Notes: generated by a model not told the origin, from the sequence alone. 47,200 bases of DNA from an uncultured Sphingomonas sp. (GCA_946482655.1 CAMLSA010000011.1:1-47200), one strand, 5' to 3'; numbered from the stretch's first letter, positions 9,412 through 18,595 are shown. Numbers and translations: made by a program.

Positions 9412-10059
9412 CTATCTCCCCTTCTCGGGCGGCGCCACCGTGATCTTCACCTCTTCGCCCGACTGACCAGGGAAGTTGGTGAACAGCGCCTCGACGAGGT
9501 TGGGCACGAGCCGCGGCAAGGCGTCGTCGAGCGAGCGGGCCTTGGCTCGGCCCTCGAACAGGCGCTTGCCGTCGGCGGCGCGCTCGATCGTCATCTCGGC
9601 CCAGCTGGTATAGACCGTGTAGGTGTCGATCTCCTGCGCGAAGAAGGGATCGTACCAATAGGGATCCCAGCCGTAGAAGAAGTGCGATCCATAGCCCCAG
9701 CGCCGGCCGTAGGGGCCGAAGCCGCCCCAGCCATAACCGGCGGACGGGCGGGAGACCGTCTTCTGGACGCCGCGGTCCACGCCATAGTCGAACTTCACGA
9801 TCAGCTCCGGCCGGCCGCCGCCATCGATCGGCCGATAGCCGTAGGCGGCGAGTCGCTGGCTGACGAGACCCGCATATTGGGCGAACTCCAATCCGCCTCT
9901 GTTGCGCGGGTCGGTCGGTTCGATCGCGAAGCTCTGGCCCTCAGGCACCGGCAGTGCCTGAAAGCGCGAGACATTGGCTTGGAACGGTTGGGTACAGGCA
10001 GATGCCATGAGCAGCGCCAGTGGGGCCGCGGCGGCGAGTATCTTGCGAGCAATCGGCAT
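9412..10059 (-). CDS. DUF4136 outer-membrane/periplasmic lipoprotein
   Basis: 215 residues. It has a basic start, a hydrophobic segment and a lipobox ending LLMASAC, so Cys22 would be lipid-modified. The mature part matches the DUF4136 family: a beta-strand opening VSRFQALP, then GLEFAQYAGLVSQRLAAYGYRP, and a Tyr/Gly/Trp-rich middle (residues about 115-150, GYGWGGFGPYGRRWGYG). The end includes LVEALFTNFPG. The function of the family is not established. It is convergent with dnaE (24-base gap) and would probably be sorted by the Lol system encoded upstream. Confidence 0.85.
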   Translation of the reverse strand: MPIARKILAAAAPLALLMASACTQPFQANVSRFQALPVPEGQSFAIEPTDPRNRGGLEFAQYAGLVSQRLAAYGYRPIDGGGRPELIVKFDYGVDRGVQKTVSRPSAGYGWGGFGPYGRRWGYGSHFFYGWDPYWYDPFFAQEIDTYTVYTSWAEMTIERAADGKRLFEGRAKARSLDDALPRLVPNLVEALFTNFPGQSGEEVKITVAPPEKGR

Positions 10060-10232
10060 TTTCGTGCGCCTTGTCTTTTATCGGAAGGCCCAGCGACCGC
10101 CCGGCCTCCATCCTACTTCCACCACAGCTTATCGCAAGCGGCGGGTGAACATCGCTTGAACGTTCGAGCCGGGGCTGGGGTTGCGACGCTGACGCGCTGC
10201 CGGGCTTTCCCGTTACAATCTGCAGGACGGAA

Positions 10233-11573
10233 TCATCCCTCGAAAACATTGGGCACAGATTCCCGATCCGGTACTCCTTCCGGCTTCGCCGCCTGCAGAA
10301 TCCCCTCGCGCCGCGCGACGATCATCGGCACCAGAACCTGGCCGGCGACATTGGTCGCGGTCCGGCCCATGTCGAGGATCGGGTCGATCGCCAGCAACAG
10401 CCCCGCGCCTTCGAGCGGCAGGCCAAGCGTCGAGAGGGTGAGCGTCAGCATCACCGTGGCGCCGGTGAGCCCGGCGGTCGCGGCCGATCCGAGCACCGAG
10501 GTGAAGATGATCAGGCCATAATCGATCAGCCCGAGGGGCAGGCCATAGAATTGCGCGACGAAGATCGCGGAGATCGCCGGGTAGATCGCGGCGCAGCCGT
10601 CCATCTTGGTGGTCGCGGCGAGCGGCACCGCGAAAGAGGCGTAGCTGCGCGGGACGCCGAGCACTTCGGCCGAGCGCTCGGTGACCGGCAGGGTACCGAT
10701 CGACGAGCGCGAGACGAAGCCCAGCTGGATGGCGGGCCAGGCTCCCGCGAAAAAGCGGCGCGGGCTAATCCCGTTCACCGCAAGCAGCGCGGGGTAGACG
10801 ATCAGCATCACGATCGCGAGGCCGATATAGACCGAGGCGGCGAACCAGCCGAGCCCCGCGAGAGCGTCCCAGCCATATTTGACCACCGCATTGCCGATCA
10901 GTCCGGCGCTGCCGATGGGGGTCAGCCGGATCACCCACCAGAGCAGCCGTCGCATGACCATCAGCAGCCCACGCACGAAGGCGACGAAGGGTTCGGCGGC
11001 CGATCCGGCCTTCAGCGCGGCCGCGCCCGCCGCGATCGAGATGACGATGATCTGAAGGGCGTTGAAGTCCAGCGTGGTGCTGATCGTGCCGTCCTCGCCG
11101 GTCTTGCTGCCGGCATGGATGCCGAGCGCATTGGCCGGAACGAGGCCCTTGAGGAAATCGAGCCAGGTGCCGACCGACTTGGGCACCGCCGCCTCGCTCC
11201 GTGCGACACCCGCCGAGGCGCCCGGCTGAATGACGATGCCGAGCGCGATGCCGATCAGCACCGCGATCAACGCGCTGATCGCGAACCACAGCAGCGTCTG
11301 ACCGACGAGCCGCGCGGCATTGTGGAGGTCGCGCAGGTTGACGATGGAGGTGACGATCGCCGCGAAGATCAGCGGCGGCACCAAGGCCTTGAGCAGTTGC
11401 ACGAAGATAGAGCCGATCAGGTCGAGAGCGTGGGCGAGCCCGTTGGGGTCGTCGCCGGCCGGGCCTATCGACCGCGCGGCGAAGCCGAGCACCAGCCCGA
11501 CGGCCATGCCGGCGAGCACCTGGAGGCCGAAGCTGCCGATGAAGCGAGCAGGGGGCTTTGCATCTGCGGCCAT
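10233..11573 (-). CDS. Dicarboxylate/amino acid:cation symporter (DAACS family)
   Basis: 446 residues with about eight membrane segments, the length and pattern of GltP/DctA transporters. These import C4-dicarboxylates or acidic amino acids together with Na+ or H+ across the inner membrane. Family motifs visible are the serine-rich hairpin SRSSIGTLPVTE, the TM7 region TKMDGCAAIYPAISAIF (equivalent to NMDGT-type motifs) and the TM8 substrate region LAIDPILDMGRTATNVAG, whose DPILDMGRTATNV is strongly conserved. The substrate cannot be fixed from sequence. It stands alone on the minus strand, 215 bases from the divergent LLM oxidoreductase. The end (VPDRESVPNVFEG) is hydrophilic. Confidence 0.92.
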   Translation of the reverse strand: MAADAKPPARFIGSFGLQVLAGMAVGLVLGFAARSIGPAGDDPNGLAHALDLIGSIFVQLLKALVPPLIFAAIVTSIVNLRDLHNAARLVGQTLLWFAISALIAVLIGIALGIVIQPGASAGVARSEAAVPKSVGTWLDFLKGLVPANALGIHAGSKTGEDGTISTTLDFNALQIIVISIAAGAAALKAGSAAEPFVAFVRGLLMVMRRLLWWVIRLTPIGSAGLIGNAVVKYGWDALAGLGWFAASVYIGLAIVMLIVYPALLAVNGISPRRFFAGAWPAIQLGFVSRSSIGTLPVTERSAEVLGVPRSYASFAVPLAATTKMDGCAAIYPAISAIFVAQFYGLPLGLIDYGLIIFTSVLGSAATAGLTGATVMLTLTLSTLGLPLEGAGLLLAIDPILDMGRTATNVAGQVLVPMIVARREGILQAAKPEGVPDRESVPNVFEG

Positions 11574-11788
11574 GGCGGTTCTTTCGCTGAAGACGACTCC
11601 AGGTGGGACCGGCCCGGCAGACTCACAAATCAGATAAACTTAGTCCCGCCCCAGCGCGGCTATGGCGCCGATATGCGGCCGGTGAGGGGCTGTCGGCCGG
11701 CGGGATCGTCGAGAACCCGGCCCGGAAGGAACTTGACCGCTGGAACATCGATCCGGTCAACGGATATAGCAGCGTAGCAGGAGCTCCC

Positions 11789-12790
11789 ATGGCCGCACTT
11801 TCCATTCTCGATCTGGTCCGCGTGACCGACAATACCGACGCCGGCGCCGCGCTGGACAATGCGCGCGATCTCGCGGTCCATGCCGAAGCATGGGCCTATC
11901 GCCGTTTCTGGGTGGCCGAACATCACAATATCGCCGGGATCGCGAGCGCCGCGACCTCGATCGTCATCGCGCATGTCGCGGCCGGCACGAAGACCATCCG
12001 GGTCGGCGCGGGTGGGATCATGCTGCCCAATCATTCGCCGCTGATCATCGCCGAGCAGTTCGGCACCCTGGCGCGGCTCCACCCCGGGCGGATCGACCTC
12101 GGCCTCGGCCGGGCGCCGGGCACCGACCAACTGACGATTCGCGCGCTGCGCCGGCGGCACGATGCCGATCGCTTTCCCGAGGATGTGCTCGAGTTGCAGC
12201 ATTATTTCGAGGAGGCGCGGCCGGACCAGACCGTCCAGGCGGTGCCGGCGGCCGGTACGCGCGTGCCCTTGTGGATCCTCGGCTCGAGCACCTTCGGCGC
12301 GCAGCTCGCCGCCGAGTTCGGCCTCCCCTACGCCTTTGCCTCCCACTTCGCGCCGCAGCAGCTGCTCCCGGCGCTGCGCATCTACCGCGAACGCTTCAAG
12401 CCGTCGCAACAGCTCGATCGGCCCTATATGATGGTCGGCGTGAACATCATCGCGGCGGACAGCGATCGGGAGGCGCGGCGGCTGGCGACGACCCAGCAGA
12501 TGTCCTTTGCCAACATCTTCCGGGGGGCGCGAACGCTGAGCCAGCCTCCGATCGACGACATCGACAGCTATTGGTCGCCGGCCGAGCGCTACCAGGCGAT
12601 GCAGATGCTCGAGCGATCGATCGTCGGCTCTCCCCGCAGCGTCGCGGCCGGCATCGAGAGGCTCGTCGCGGAAACCGGCGCGGACGAGCTCATGATCGTG
12701 TCGGACGTCTACGATCATCAGCAGCGGCTGCGTTCTTACGAACTGATCGCAGCCGCCGCGGGGAAGCGGGCCGAGATGACCACGGCGTGA
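11789..12790 (+). CDS. LLM-class flavin-dependent oxidoreductase (luciferase-like, MsnO8 type)
   Basis: 333 residues from the ATG at 11789, which has AGCAGGAG upstream. The frame is open further upstream but that part has no family similarity. The opening [11 protein letters not shown], then [28 protein letters not shown] and [16 protein letters not shown] are hallmarks of the bacterial luciferase-like monooxygenase fold that uses reduced FMN or F420. The substrate is unknown. The gene runs convergently into the sulfite-oxidase-like gene, with 3 bases between stops. Confidence 0.9.
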   Translation: MAALSILDLVRVTDNTDAGAALDNARDLAVHAEAWAYRRFWVAEHHNIAGIASAATSIVIAHVAAGTKTIRVGAGGIMLPNHSPLIIAEQFGTLARLHPGRIDLGLGRAPGTDQLTIRALRRRHDADRFPEDVLELQHYFEEARPDQTVQAVPAAGTRVPLWILGSSTFGAQLAAEFGLPYAFASHFAPQQLLPALRIYRERFKPSQQLDRPYMMVGVNIIAADSDREARRLATTQQMSFANIFRGARTLSQPPIDDIDSYWSPAERYQAMQMLERSIVGSPRSVAAGIERLVAETGADELMIVSDVYDHQQRLRSYELIAAAAGKRAEMTTA

Positions 12791-12793
12791 AGG

Positions 12794-13450
12794 TCAGGAA
12801 TAGCGTTCCTCGGCCCAGGGGTCGCCGCGCATATGGTAGCCGTTGACCTCCCAGAAGCCCGCCTTGTCGGCGCCGAGGAAGTCGATCCCGCCGAGCCACT
12901 TGGCGCTCTTCCAGAAATAGAGATGCGGGATCACCAGCCGAACCGGGCCGCCATGCTCGCGGGGGAGCGGCTTGCCCTGCCAGCTGTGGACGAGGATCGC
13001 CTCGGGGGCGGCGAAATCGGCGAGCGGCACGTTGGTGGTGTAGCCGTCATAGCCATACAGCATAAGGAAGGCCGCTTCGCCGCGCGGCATCACCAGATCC
13101 AGCAGGTGGCGGGTCGCGACGCCGGTCCAGTCGTTGTCGTATCGCGACCATGACGTGACGCAGTGGATGTCGGAACGGGCCTGCGTCTGAGGGAGCGCCA
13201 TGAAAGTGGTCCAGTCGAGCGTCACGGGCCGCTGGACCATTCCGCCGATCTTGAGCTTCCACCGCTGGGGCGCGATGTCGGGCTGGCGGCCGAGATCGAG
13301 GACCGGCCAGTCGCGGACGATGTGCTGGCCCGGCGGCAGGCGTTCGCTTTCGGCTCGTGCGGTTCGTCCGGTGATGAACTTCTGCTCGCCTGCCCAGCGT
13401 TGCTTCGAGCGGGTGAGCTTGGTTTCCGGCGGAATATCATCACCGTCCAT
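12794..13450 (-). CDS. Sulfite oxidase-like molybdopterin-dependent oxidoreductase
   Basis: 218 residues, matching the single-domain cytoplasmic sulfite-oxidase-like proteins (YuiH type). The Mo-cofactor domain shows the ligand Cys97 in SDIHCVTSWSRYDNDW, then GYTTNVPLADF, and the conserved LPREHGGPVRLVIPHLYFWKSAKWL region (two parts, about 160-185). The end, GFWEVNGYHMRGDPWAEERY, is also typical. There is no Tat or Sec signal, so unlike MsrP it should stay in the cytoplasm. The physiological substrate is unknown. The gene lies 72 bases after proA in the same direction. Confidence 0.9.
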   Translation of the reverse strand: MDGDDIPPETKLTRSKQRWAGEQKFITGRTARAESERLPPGQHIVRDWPVLDLGRQPDIAPQRWKLKIGGMVQRPVTLDWTTFMALPQTQARSDIHCVTSWSRYDNDWTGVATRHLLDLVMPRGEAAFLMLYGYDGYTTNVPLADFAAPEAILVHSWQGKPLPREHGGPVRLVIPHLYFWKSAKWLGGIDFLGADKAGFWEVNGYHMRGDPWAEERYS

Positions 13451-13522
13451 CGATCCGTCCCGACGTCCGAGGCCGTCTCCCTCTCCCGCACACCAAAGAG
13501 AGCGAAGAGGGACGGCGCCAGC

Positions 13523-14800
13523 TTACGCCCGCACTTGCCCCGTACCCCTCACCAGCCACTTGTAAGTGGTCAGCCCTTCGAGCGCGACCGGCCCGCGTGC
13601 ATGCAGCCGGCCGGTCGAAATCCCGATTTCCGCCCCCAGGCCGAACTCGCCGCCATCGGCGAACTGCGTCGACGCGTTGTGCATGACGATGGCACTGTCG
13701 ACTCCTGCCAGGAACCGGTCGGCGGTGGGCTGGTCTTCGGTGATGATCGCGTCCGTGTGATGCGAGCTGTGACGGGCGATGTGCGCCATGGCCCCTTCGA
13801 CCCCGCCGACGAGGGCCACCGACACGATGCTGTCGAGATATTCGCAATCCCAGTCGCTGTCCGAAGCCGGCATGATCCTGGCGTCCAGCGCCTGCGTGCC
13901 CGCATCGCCTCGCACTTCGCAGCCGGCCTCGACCAGCGCCGACAGGATCGGCTCGGGCGCGGCATAGGCCTTGTCGATCAGCAGCGTCTCGGTCGCGCCG
14001 CAGACGCCGGTGCGGCGCATCTTGGCGTTGAGCGTGAGCGGAAGCGCCTTGGCCGGATCAGCCGCGCGGTCGATATAGAGATGGACGATGCCGTCGAGAT
14101 GGGCGAGCACGGGCACCCGCGCCTCGTCCTGCACGCGCGCGACGAGGCTCTTGCCGCCGCGCGGCACGATGATGTCGATCAGCCCCTGCGCGCGCAGCAT
14201 CGCGCCGACCGCGGCGCGGTCGGTGACCGGGACCAGCTGGATAGCGTCCCTGGGCAAGCCGGCGGCGGCGACACCCGCGAGCATCGCCGCGTGGATCGCG
14301 CGATTGCTGCCCGCCGCTTCGGAACCGCCGCGCAATATGCAGGCGTTGCCCGACATCAGCGACAGCGCGCCCGCATCGGCGGTGACGTTGGGCCGGCTTT
14401 CGTAGATGATGCCAATCACACCGAGCGGCACGCGAACGCGCTGGAGCACCAAGCCGTTGGGGCGCCGCGTCTCGTCGATCATCCGGCCCACCGGATCGGG
14501 TAAAGCCGCCACCGCCTCGAGCCCGGCGGCCATTGCCTCGATGCGCGAATCATTGAGCGTGAGGCGGTCGATCATCGCCGCCGACAGGCCATCGGCCTCG
14601 GCACGCGCCACGTCGGATGCGTTGGCGGCGAGAATGGCGGGTGCTTCGGAGCGGATCGCCCTCGCCGCCTCGGCTAGAGCCCTTGCCTTTTCCGTCGTCG
14701 GCGTGCCTGCGAGCGTCAGCGCGGCGGCGCGGGCGCGGGTCCCCATGTCCGCGATCAGGGCGGTGGCGTCGGTCGGGCGGAAGGCAACGGCTTCGGTCAT
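13523..14800 (-). CDS. proA: Gamma-glutamyl phosphate reductase
   Basis: 425 residues, full length. It reduces gamma-glutamyl phosphate with NADPH to glutamate semialdehyde, the second step of proline synthesis. It is an aldehyde-dehydrogenase fold with [19 protein letters not shown], the nucleotide-binding [12 protein letters not shown], and the catalytic Cys267 in [13 protein letters not shown]. The C-terminal part has [19 protein letters not shown]. The ATG at 14798-14800 directly follows a GC-only stem-loop in the leader (see the separate entry). The partner proB is not in the window. Confidence 0.96.
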   Translation of the reverse strand: MTEAVAFRPTDATALIADMGTRARAAALTLAGTPTTEKARALAEAARAIRSEAPAILAANASDVARAEADGLSAAMIDRLTLNDSRIEAMAAGLEAVAALPDPVGRMIDETRRPNGLVLQRVRVPLGVIGIIYESRPNVTADAGALSLMSGNACILRGGSEAAGSNRAIHAAMLAGVAAAGLPRDAIQLVPVTDRAAVGAMLRAQGLIDIIVPRGGKSLVARVQDEARVPVLAHLDGIVHLYIDRAADPAKALPLTLNAKMRRTGVCGATETLLIDKAYAAPEPILSALVEAGCEVRGDAGTQALDARIMPASDSDWDCEYLDSIVSVALVGGVEGAMAHIARHSSHHTDAIITEDQPTADRFLAGVDSAIVMHNASTQFADGGEFGLGAEIGISTGRLHARGPVALEGLTTYKWLVRGTGQVRA

Positions 14801-14830
14801 GCGCGCGCCCTAGCATATACACGCGCGCGC
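14801..14830 (-). promoter_or_regulatory. Leader hairpin at the proA start codon
   Basis: GCGCGCGC at 14801-14808 and again at 14823-14830 are self-complementary, so the proA mRNA can form an 8-bp all-GC stem with a 14-base loop. The loop carries the only Shine-Dalgarno-like bases (TAGG in mRNA sense), and the ATG follows the stem with no gap. Bases 14813-14830 also alternate purine and pyrimidine throughout. Seen in sequence. A role in translation control is inference. Confidence 0.5.
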
Positions 14831-14974
14831 CCAAAGCCCGGTGGCGCTCAGCATGGCCCTTTCTTCAGAGGTTCGGAGTTCGGATCCTCTTTCGTCGCAG
14901 CGGCTGCTCGAGCTGTCGATGCGGAGGAACCTTTTGACTAGGCGGAAGTCTCCGGTACGCACGCGGGAGGCGAT

Positions 14975-15964
14975 ATGGTTCTGATCAACCTCGACAGAAG
15001 CCCCATGAGCCTCCAGGAAGCCGCCGACGGTGCAAGTCCAGGCGACCGGATCGTCCTGAGAGATGCTGGCTTCGAATCGGCCCTGCTCAACGTCGATCGT
15101 CTGCGCATCGAAGGACCGCCGGCCGCCCACGGCACGATGACGCTCGGCGACGGCGTCCACCGCGCCACCTTCGGAACCCACGACTTTCATTATGTCGCGT
15201 CGGGGCCCCCGTTCGATTACACCGAGGGAATCACCTTCGACATCATCGCCAATGACGAGGGCGTCGACGTCGCCTTGTTCGGACTGAACGCCACCTTCCA
15301 CGGCGGCGCGGGGGACGATCGGTTTCACGTCGAAGCGCCCCCAAGCTTTCTGCTCCTCAACGCGGGGGGATTGAGCGCGACCGCCCGTGGCGACGCCGGC
15401 GACGACATATTGTTCATCGACGACTCGACGCTCAATTTGGCGATGACGAACAGTATCGGCGCCGATGGCACGTCGGGAACGATCGAAGGCGGCGACCAGC
15501 GGTTCAGTACGAGGGTCGATCAGTTGATCAGCTATGACGGGTTCGAACATCTGCATCTCGTCGGCGGCAGCGCCGGGGACCGGCTGAGCGGCACGGTCAG
15601 CAGCGACACGCTTTCGGGCAGCGCGGGCGCCGACATATTGAGCGGCGGCGGAGGGGCGGACCGCCTCTCCGGTGGCGCGGATGCCGACGAGCTTACCGGC
15701 GGGGCGGGTCGTGACTGGCTGAGCGGAGGGAGTGGCGCCGATCTCTTCATCTTCGGCGCGGGAGAGAGCGGCCGGGGCGGTCTCAATCGCGATTTCATCG
15801 CCGATTTCGAAAGCGGTGTCGATCGGATCGACCTCACCGCCGTCAGCGGCAGCTATAGCCTCATTTCGGTCGGCAACGATGTGCTGATCGATCTCGGCGC
15901 CATGCAGATCCAGGTCCGCTTCGCCGCGGGCAGTGACTTCGGCGTGGATGATATCCTCATTTAG
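14975..15964 (+). CDS. RTX-type calcium-binding repeat protein, probably type I secreted
   Basis: 329 residues, with a GGGAGG ribosome binding site 5 bases before the ATG. The N-terminal 190 residues resemble no family I can name. They include two isolated RTX-like turns (HGGAGDDRF near 109 and RGDAGDDILF near 139). Residues 197-260 are glycine/aspartate nonapeptide repeats (SGSAGADIL, SGGGGADRL, SGGADADEL, TGGAGRDWL, SGGSGADLF) that bind calcium in RTX proteins. The end, DFIADFESGVDRIDLTAV and DVLIDLG, is the C-terminal module of type I secreted M10-like proteins. There is no N-terminal signal peptide, consistent with type I export, but no exporter genes are adjacent. It is divergent from proA and convergent with the next gene, overlapping by 8 bases. 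Confidence 0.82.
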   Translation: MVLINLDRSPMSLQEAADGASPGDRIVLRDAGFESALLNVDRLRIEGPPAAHGTMTLGDGVHRATFGTHDFHYVASGPPFDYTEGITFDIIANDEGVDVALFGLNATFHGGAGDDRFHVEAPPSFLLLNAGGLSATARGDAGDDILFIDDSTLNLAMTNSIGADGTSGTIEGGDQRFSTRVDQLISYDGFEHLHLVGGSAGDRLSGTVSSDTLSGSAGADILSGGGGADRLSGGADADELTGGAGRDWLSGGSGADLFIFGAGESGRGGLNRDFIADFESGVDRIDLTAVSGSYSLISVGNDVLIDLGAMQIQVRFAAGSDFGVDDILI

Positions 15965-16292
15965 GCAGCTTGCACTTGGGCAGCTTGAAGGTGATGAGAT
16001 CGGCGCAGGGGCGGACCTGAACCGATCCGTCGCTGCCGACAAAGGCGCCATAGGCGGCGCCACGGTCGCACTGCACCACCCACATCTCCATATTCCTGTA
16101 GGGACCCTGATAAGCGACGGGCCCGATCCGCTTGCAATATTGGTCGTGGTCGAGCACCGCCCGGCGCATTACCGCGCGTTGCTGAATCGGCGACATCTTC
16201 TTGAGCTGATCGCTGAAATTGTTAGGCACGCCGATAGCAAGGGCGGAAGTGGCGGCAAGCGTGGCGGCGGCGAATGTGGCGATGATCTTCAT
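15957..16292 (-). CDS. Small secreted protein of unknown function
   Basis: 111 residues with a clear Sec signal peptide (MKIIATFAAATLAATSALA, cleavage near residue 19). The mature part of about 90 residues has four Cys (in DQYCKRIG, VVQCDRG, VRPCADL and LPKCKLPK), enough for two disulfides, and includes DRGAAYGAFVGSDGSVQVRPC. No family was recognised. A periplasmic or extracellular location is inferred from the signal. The stop codon region overlaps the 3' end of the convergent RTX gene by 8 bases. Confidence 0.7.
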   Translation of the reverse strand: MKIIATFAAATLAATSALAIGVPNNFSDQLKKMSPIQQRAVMRRAVLDHDQYCKRIGPVAYQGPYRNMEMWVVQCDRGAAYGAFVGSDGSVQVRPCADLITFKLPKCKLPK

Positions 16293-16361
16293 GGGGCTAT
16301 CATAGACGATCCGGGCCGCGGCGCACAGAGCGACGCTGCGGCCCGGCGGGAACGAACGCCT

Positions 16362-16544
16362 CTACAACGCGTCGCTGATCTTTCGGCCTGCGACCAGCGC
16401 GAGCAGCGCAAAAACGATGAACAGCGCTATGGCGATGAAGAAAAGGATCTTGGCGATGCCGACAAAGGCGCCGCCAACGCCGCCAAAGCCGAGCGCGCCG
16501 AGCACGAGCCCGACGACGAGGAAGATGAGCGCCCATTTAAGCAT
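16362..16544 (-). CDS. DUF1328-family small membrane protein
   Basis: 60 residues: [20 protein letters not shown], then a glycine-rich [16 protein letters not shown] and a second hydrophobic segment. The two-helix pattern and the opening MLKWALIF are those of DUF1328 (YtjA-like) proteins, whose function is not established. The ATG at 16542-16544 was chosen because it gives the family N-terminus and has GGAG 7-10 bases upstream. A longer open frame exists but adds unrelated residues. A close match to an EcfG stress promoter lies about 32 bases upstream, so expression under general stress is likely. Confidence 0.85.
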   Translation of the reverse strand: MLKWALIFLVVGLVLGALGFGGVGGAFVGIAKILFFIAIALFIVFALLALVAGRKISDAL

Positions 16545-16575
16545 CGGAACCACTCCATTGGGACATCGGGCGATG

Positions 16576-16600
16576 AACGATGGCGGAGTCGGGAGGTTCC
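16576..16600 (-). promoter_or_regulatory. EcfG (general stress sigma factor) promoter for the DUF1328 gene
   Basis: On the minus strand GGAAC (16600-16596) is followed after 16 bases by CGTT (16579-16576). This is the alphaproteobacterial EcfG consensus GGAAC-N16/17-CGTT. It lies in the right direction, about 32 bases before the start codon at 16544. The match is seen in sequence. Use by EcfG is inferred from the known consensus. Confidence 0.75.
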
Positions 16601-16630
16601 ATCGCACCGGCAGGCGTAACGATAGCGGTA

Positions 16631-16918
16631 TCAGTTTTCCCCCGGCGCCCGCGCCTTGATCGCAAGCGCGTGGATCCTGTCGCGCAACAGGTCGCCGAGC
16701 GCCGCGTTGACCGCGCGCTGGCGGGTGACGCGGTTCTGCCCGGCGAAGCTGGGGCTTTCGATCTCGACGGTGAAGTGGCTTTCGCCCGATCCGTCATGGC
16801 CGCCATGGCCCCGGTGCTTGTCGCTGTCGTTGATCACGGCGAGCCGGGTGGGGGATAGGGCCGCGGTAAGACGGCGGATGATTTCGGAGGCGACAGGGCC
16901 GGTGGGAAGTTCGCTCAT
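16631..16918 (-). CDS. BolA-family protein
   Basis: 95 residues with the BolA fold pattern: [20 protein letters not shown] then [11 protein letters not shown] and a final [11 protein letters not shown]. BolA proteins work with monothiol glutaredoxins in iron-sulfur handling and stress-dependent morphology. This one is between BolA1-type and short IbaG-type in length. It has a His-rich insert [11 protein letters not shown] at residues 33-43, which could help bind metal (inference). The reading frame is open far upstream but MSELPTGPV is the family start. It is divergent from the J-domain gene, 39 bases apart. Confidence 0.87.
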   Translation of the reverse strand: MSELPTGPVASEIIRRLTAALSPTRLAVINDSDKHRGHGGHDGSGESHFTVEIESPSFAGQNRVTRQRAVNAALGDLLRDRIHALAIKARAPGEN

Positions 16919-16957
16919 CGAGACTATATAGGGCGGGGAAAGGGCAAGAGGCGAGAT

Positions 16958-17560
16958 TTGAGCGAAGATTTTGCGGCAAGGCGGGCGCGGACCCGCTTTC
17001 ATGGGCGAATCGAGGACGCGCAGCGCAGCTGCATGCACCCGGGCTGCAACGAACCGGGCGAGTTCCGCGCGCCTGCCTCGGGCGGCCGGCGGCCGGGGTT
17101 CGATGGCCCGGGCGACTGGCGATATTTCTGCCTGGATCACGTCCGCGCATTCAACAGCGGCTATAATTATTTCGACGGGATGAGTCCCGACGAGATCGAG
17201 GCGCAGCAGACTCCCTATGCCGGCTGGGAGCGCGAGACGCGGGCCTTTTCGGCCGGCGCCGCGGGCATGCCGCGCTGGGCGGACTTCATCGATCCGCTCG
17301 ACGCGATCGGCGCGAAATTCGCCCGCACCGTCGATCGTGATCGCAAGGACGGGAAGCCGCTTTCGGAGGGCGATCGCCGCGCGCTCAAGGTGCTGGGATT
17401 GGGCCAGGATGCCGATCGCCGCGCGCTCAGGACGCGATATGCCGAGCTTGTGCGCCGCTTTCACCCGGACAAGAATGGCGGCGATCGGAGCCATGAGAAG
17501 GCTTTGCAGGACGTGATTTCGGCTTATACGCAGCTGAAAGGCCGTCCCGCCTTCGCATAA
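16958..17560 (+). CDS. J-domain protein with N-terminal Cys-rich segment
   Basis: 200 residues from a TTG start at 16958, with AAGAGGCGAG upstream. An ATG start would lose the conserved N-terminus. Residues 140-197 form a J domain with helix II YAELVRRFHPDKNGG and the HPD tripeptide at 169-171, which stimulates Hsp70 ATPase. The N-terminal part has Cys25, Cys30 and Cys58 with His61 (CMHPGC ... YFCLDH), a possible zinc site, followed by the conserved VRAFNSGYNYFDGMSPDEI. This domain order, with the J domain at the C-terminus, is known for a class of alphaproteobacterial DnaJ-like proteins of unknown client. It is followed by cobS after 30 bases. Confidence 0.88.
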   Translation: MSEDFAARRARTRFHGRIEDAQRSCMHPGCNEPGEFRAPASGGRRPGFDGPGDWRYFCLDHVRAFNSGYNYFDGMSPDEIEAQQTPYAGWERETRAFSAGAAGMPRWADFIDPLDAIGAKFARTVDRDRKDGKPLSEGDRRALKVLGLGQDADRRALRTRYAELVRRFHPDKNGGDRSHEKALQDVISAYTQLKGRPAFA

Positions 17561-17590
17561 GCAACATAGTCGATCCAAAAGGCTTGCCGA

Positions 17591-18595
17591 ATGACCGATC
17601 TGCCCAACGTCCAGCCCGACAGTCGCACCGAGACGGTGCTTTCGGCGCCCGACCGGATGGTCAAGGTGCGCGAGGTCTTTGGCGTGGACAGCGACATGGA
17701 GGTGCCCGCCTTTTCGGAATCGGACGAGCGGGTGCCCGACCTCGATCCCGCCTATGTGTTCGATCCGGACACGACGCTGGCGATTTGCGCGGGCTTTTCC
17801 CACAATCGGCGCGTGATGGTCCAAGGCTATCACGGCACCGGCAAGTCGAGTCATATCGAGCAGGTCGCCGCGCGTCTCAAATGGCCTTGCATCCGGATCA
17901 ATCTCGATGCCCATATCAGCCGCATCGATCTGGTGGGCCGCGACGCGATCGTGCTGCGCGACGGCCAGCAGGTCACCGAATTCCGCGAAGGCCTGCTGCC
18001 CTGGGCGCTGCAGACGCCGACCGCATTGGTGTTCGACGAATATGACGCCGGACGGCCCGACGTGATGTTCGTCATCCAGCGCGTGCTCGAGGCCGAAGGC
18101 AAGCTGACCCTGCTCGACCAGAACCGGGTGATCCGTCCGAACCCCTATTTCCGCCTTTTCTCGACCGCGAATACGGTCGGTCTGGGCGACACCAGCGGGC
18201 TCTATCATGGGACCCAGCAGATCAACCAGGGCCAGATGGACCGCTGGAACATCGTCGTGACGCTCAACTACCTGCCCGCCGCGACCGAGGCGCAGATCGT
18301 GCTCGCCAAATCGGGTGAATATGACATGCCCGATGGCAAGAAGGTCGTGGACAATATGGTCAAGGTGGCCGATTTCACCCGCCAGGGCTTCATGGCCGGC
18401 GATATCTCCACGGTGATGAGTCCCCGCACCGTCATCAGTTGGGCCCAGAACGCGCTGATCTTCAACGATGTGGGCTTCGCCTTCCGGCTGACCTTCCTCA
18501 ACAAGTGCGATGAGAGCGAGCGATCGCTGGTCGCCGAATATTATCAGCGCGTGTTCGGGAAGGACCTGCCGGAGAGCGTCGTCGGAAAAGCATGA
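17591..18595 (+). CDS. cobS: Cobaltochelatase subunit CobS (AAA+ ATPase)
   Basis: 334 residues, full length. CobS is the AAA+ ATPase that with CobT and CobN inserts Co2+ into hydrogenobyrinate diamide in aerobic cobalamin synthesis. Walker A is GYHGTGKSS at residues 79-87, Walker B is [10 protein letters not shown] near 144-153, and the sensor region is [20 protein letters not shown]. The gene overlaps the next by ATGA (18592-18595), and cobT follows one gene later. No cobN or other cob gene is in the window, so the chelatase complex or another CobS/CobT role cannot be confirmed from context. Confidence 0.93.
   Translation: MTDLPNVQPDSRTETVLSAPDRMVKVREVFGVDSDMEVPAFSESDERVPDLDPAYVFDPDTTLAICAGFSHNRRVMVQGYHGTGKSSHIEQVAARLKWPCIRINLDAHISRIDLVGRDAIVLRDGQQVTEFREGLLPWALQTPTALVFDEYDAGRPDVMFVIQRVLEAEGKLTLLDQNRVIRPNPYFRLFSTANTVGLGDTSGLYHGTQQINQGQMDRWNIVVTLNYLPAATEAQIVLAKSGEYDMPDGKKVVDNMVKVADFTRQGFMAGDISTVMSPRTVISWAQNALIFNDVGFAFRLTFLNKCDESERSLVAEYYQRVFGKDLPESVVGKA

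Noticed and set aside
14860..14905. T-arm-like sequence (GAGGTTCGGAGTTCGGATCCTC) as a tRNA remnant
   Set aside because: No acceptor, D or anticodon arm can be folded around it, so it is probably chance.
14926..14950. GGAAC-N17-GTC before the RTX gene as an EcfG promoter
   Set aside because: The -10 element is AGTC rather than CGTT, so the match is too weak to report as a promoter.
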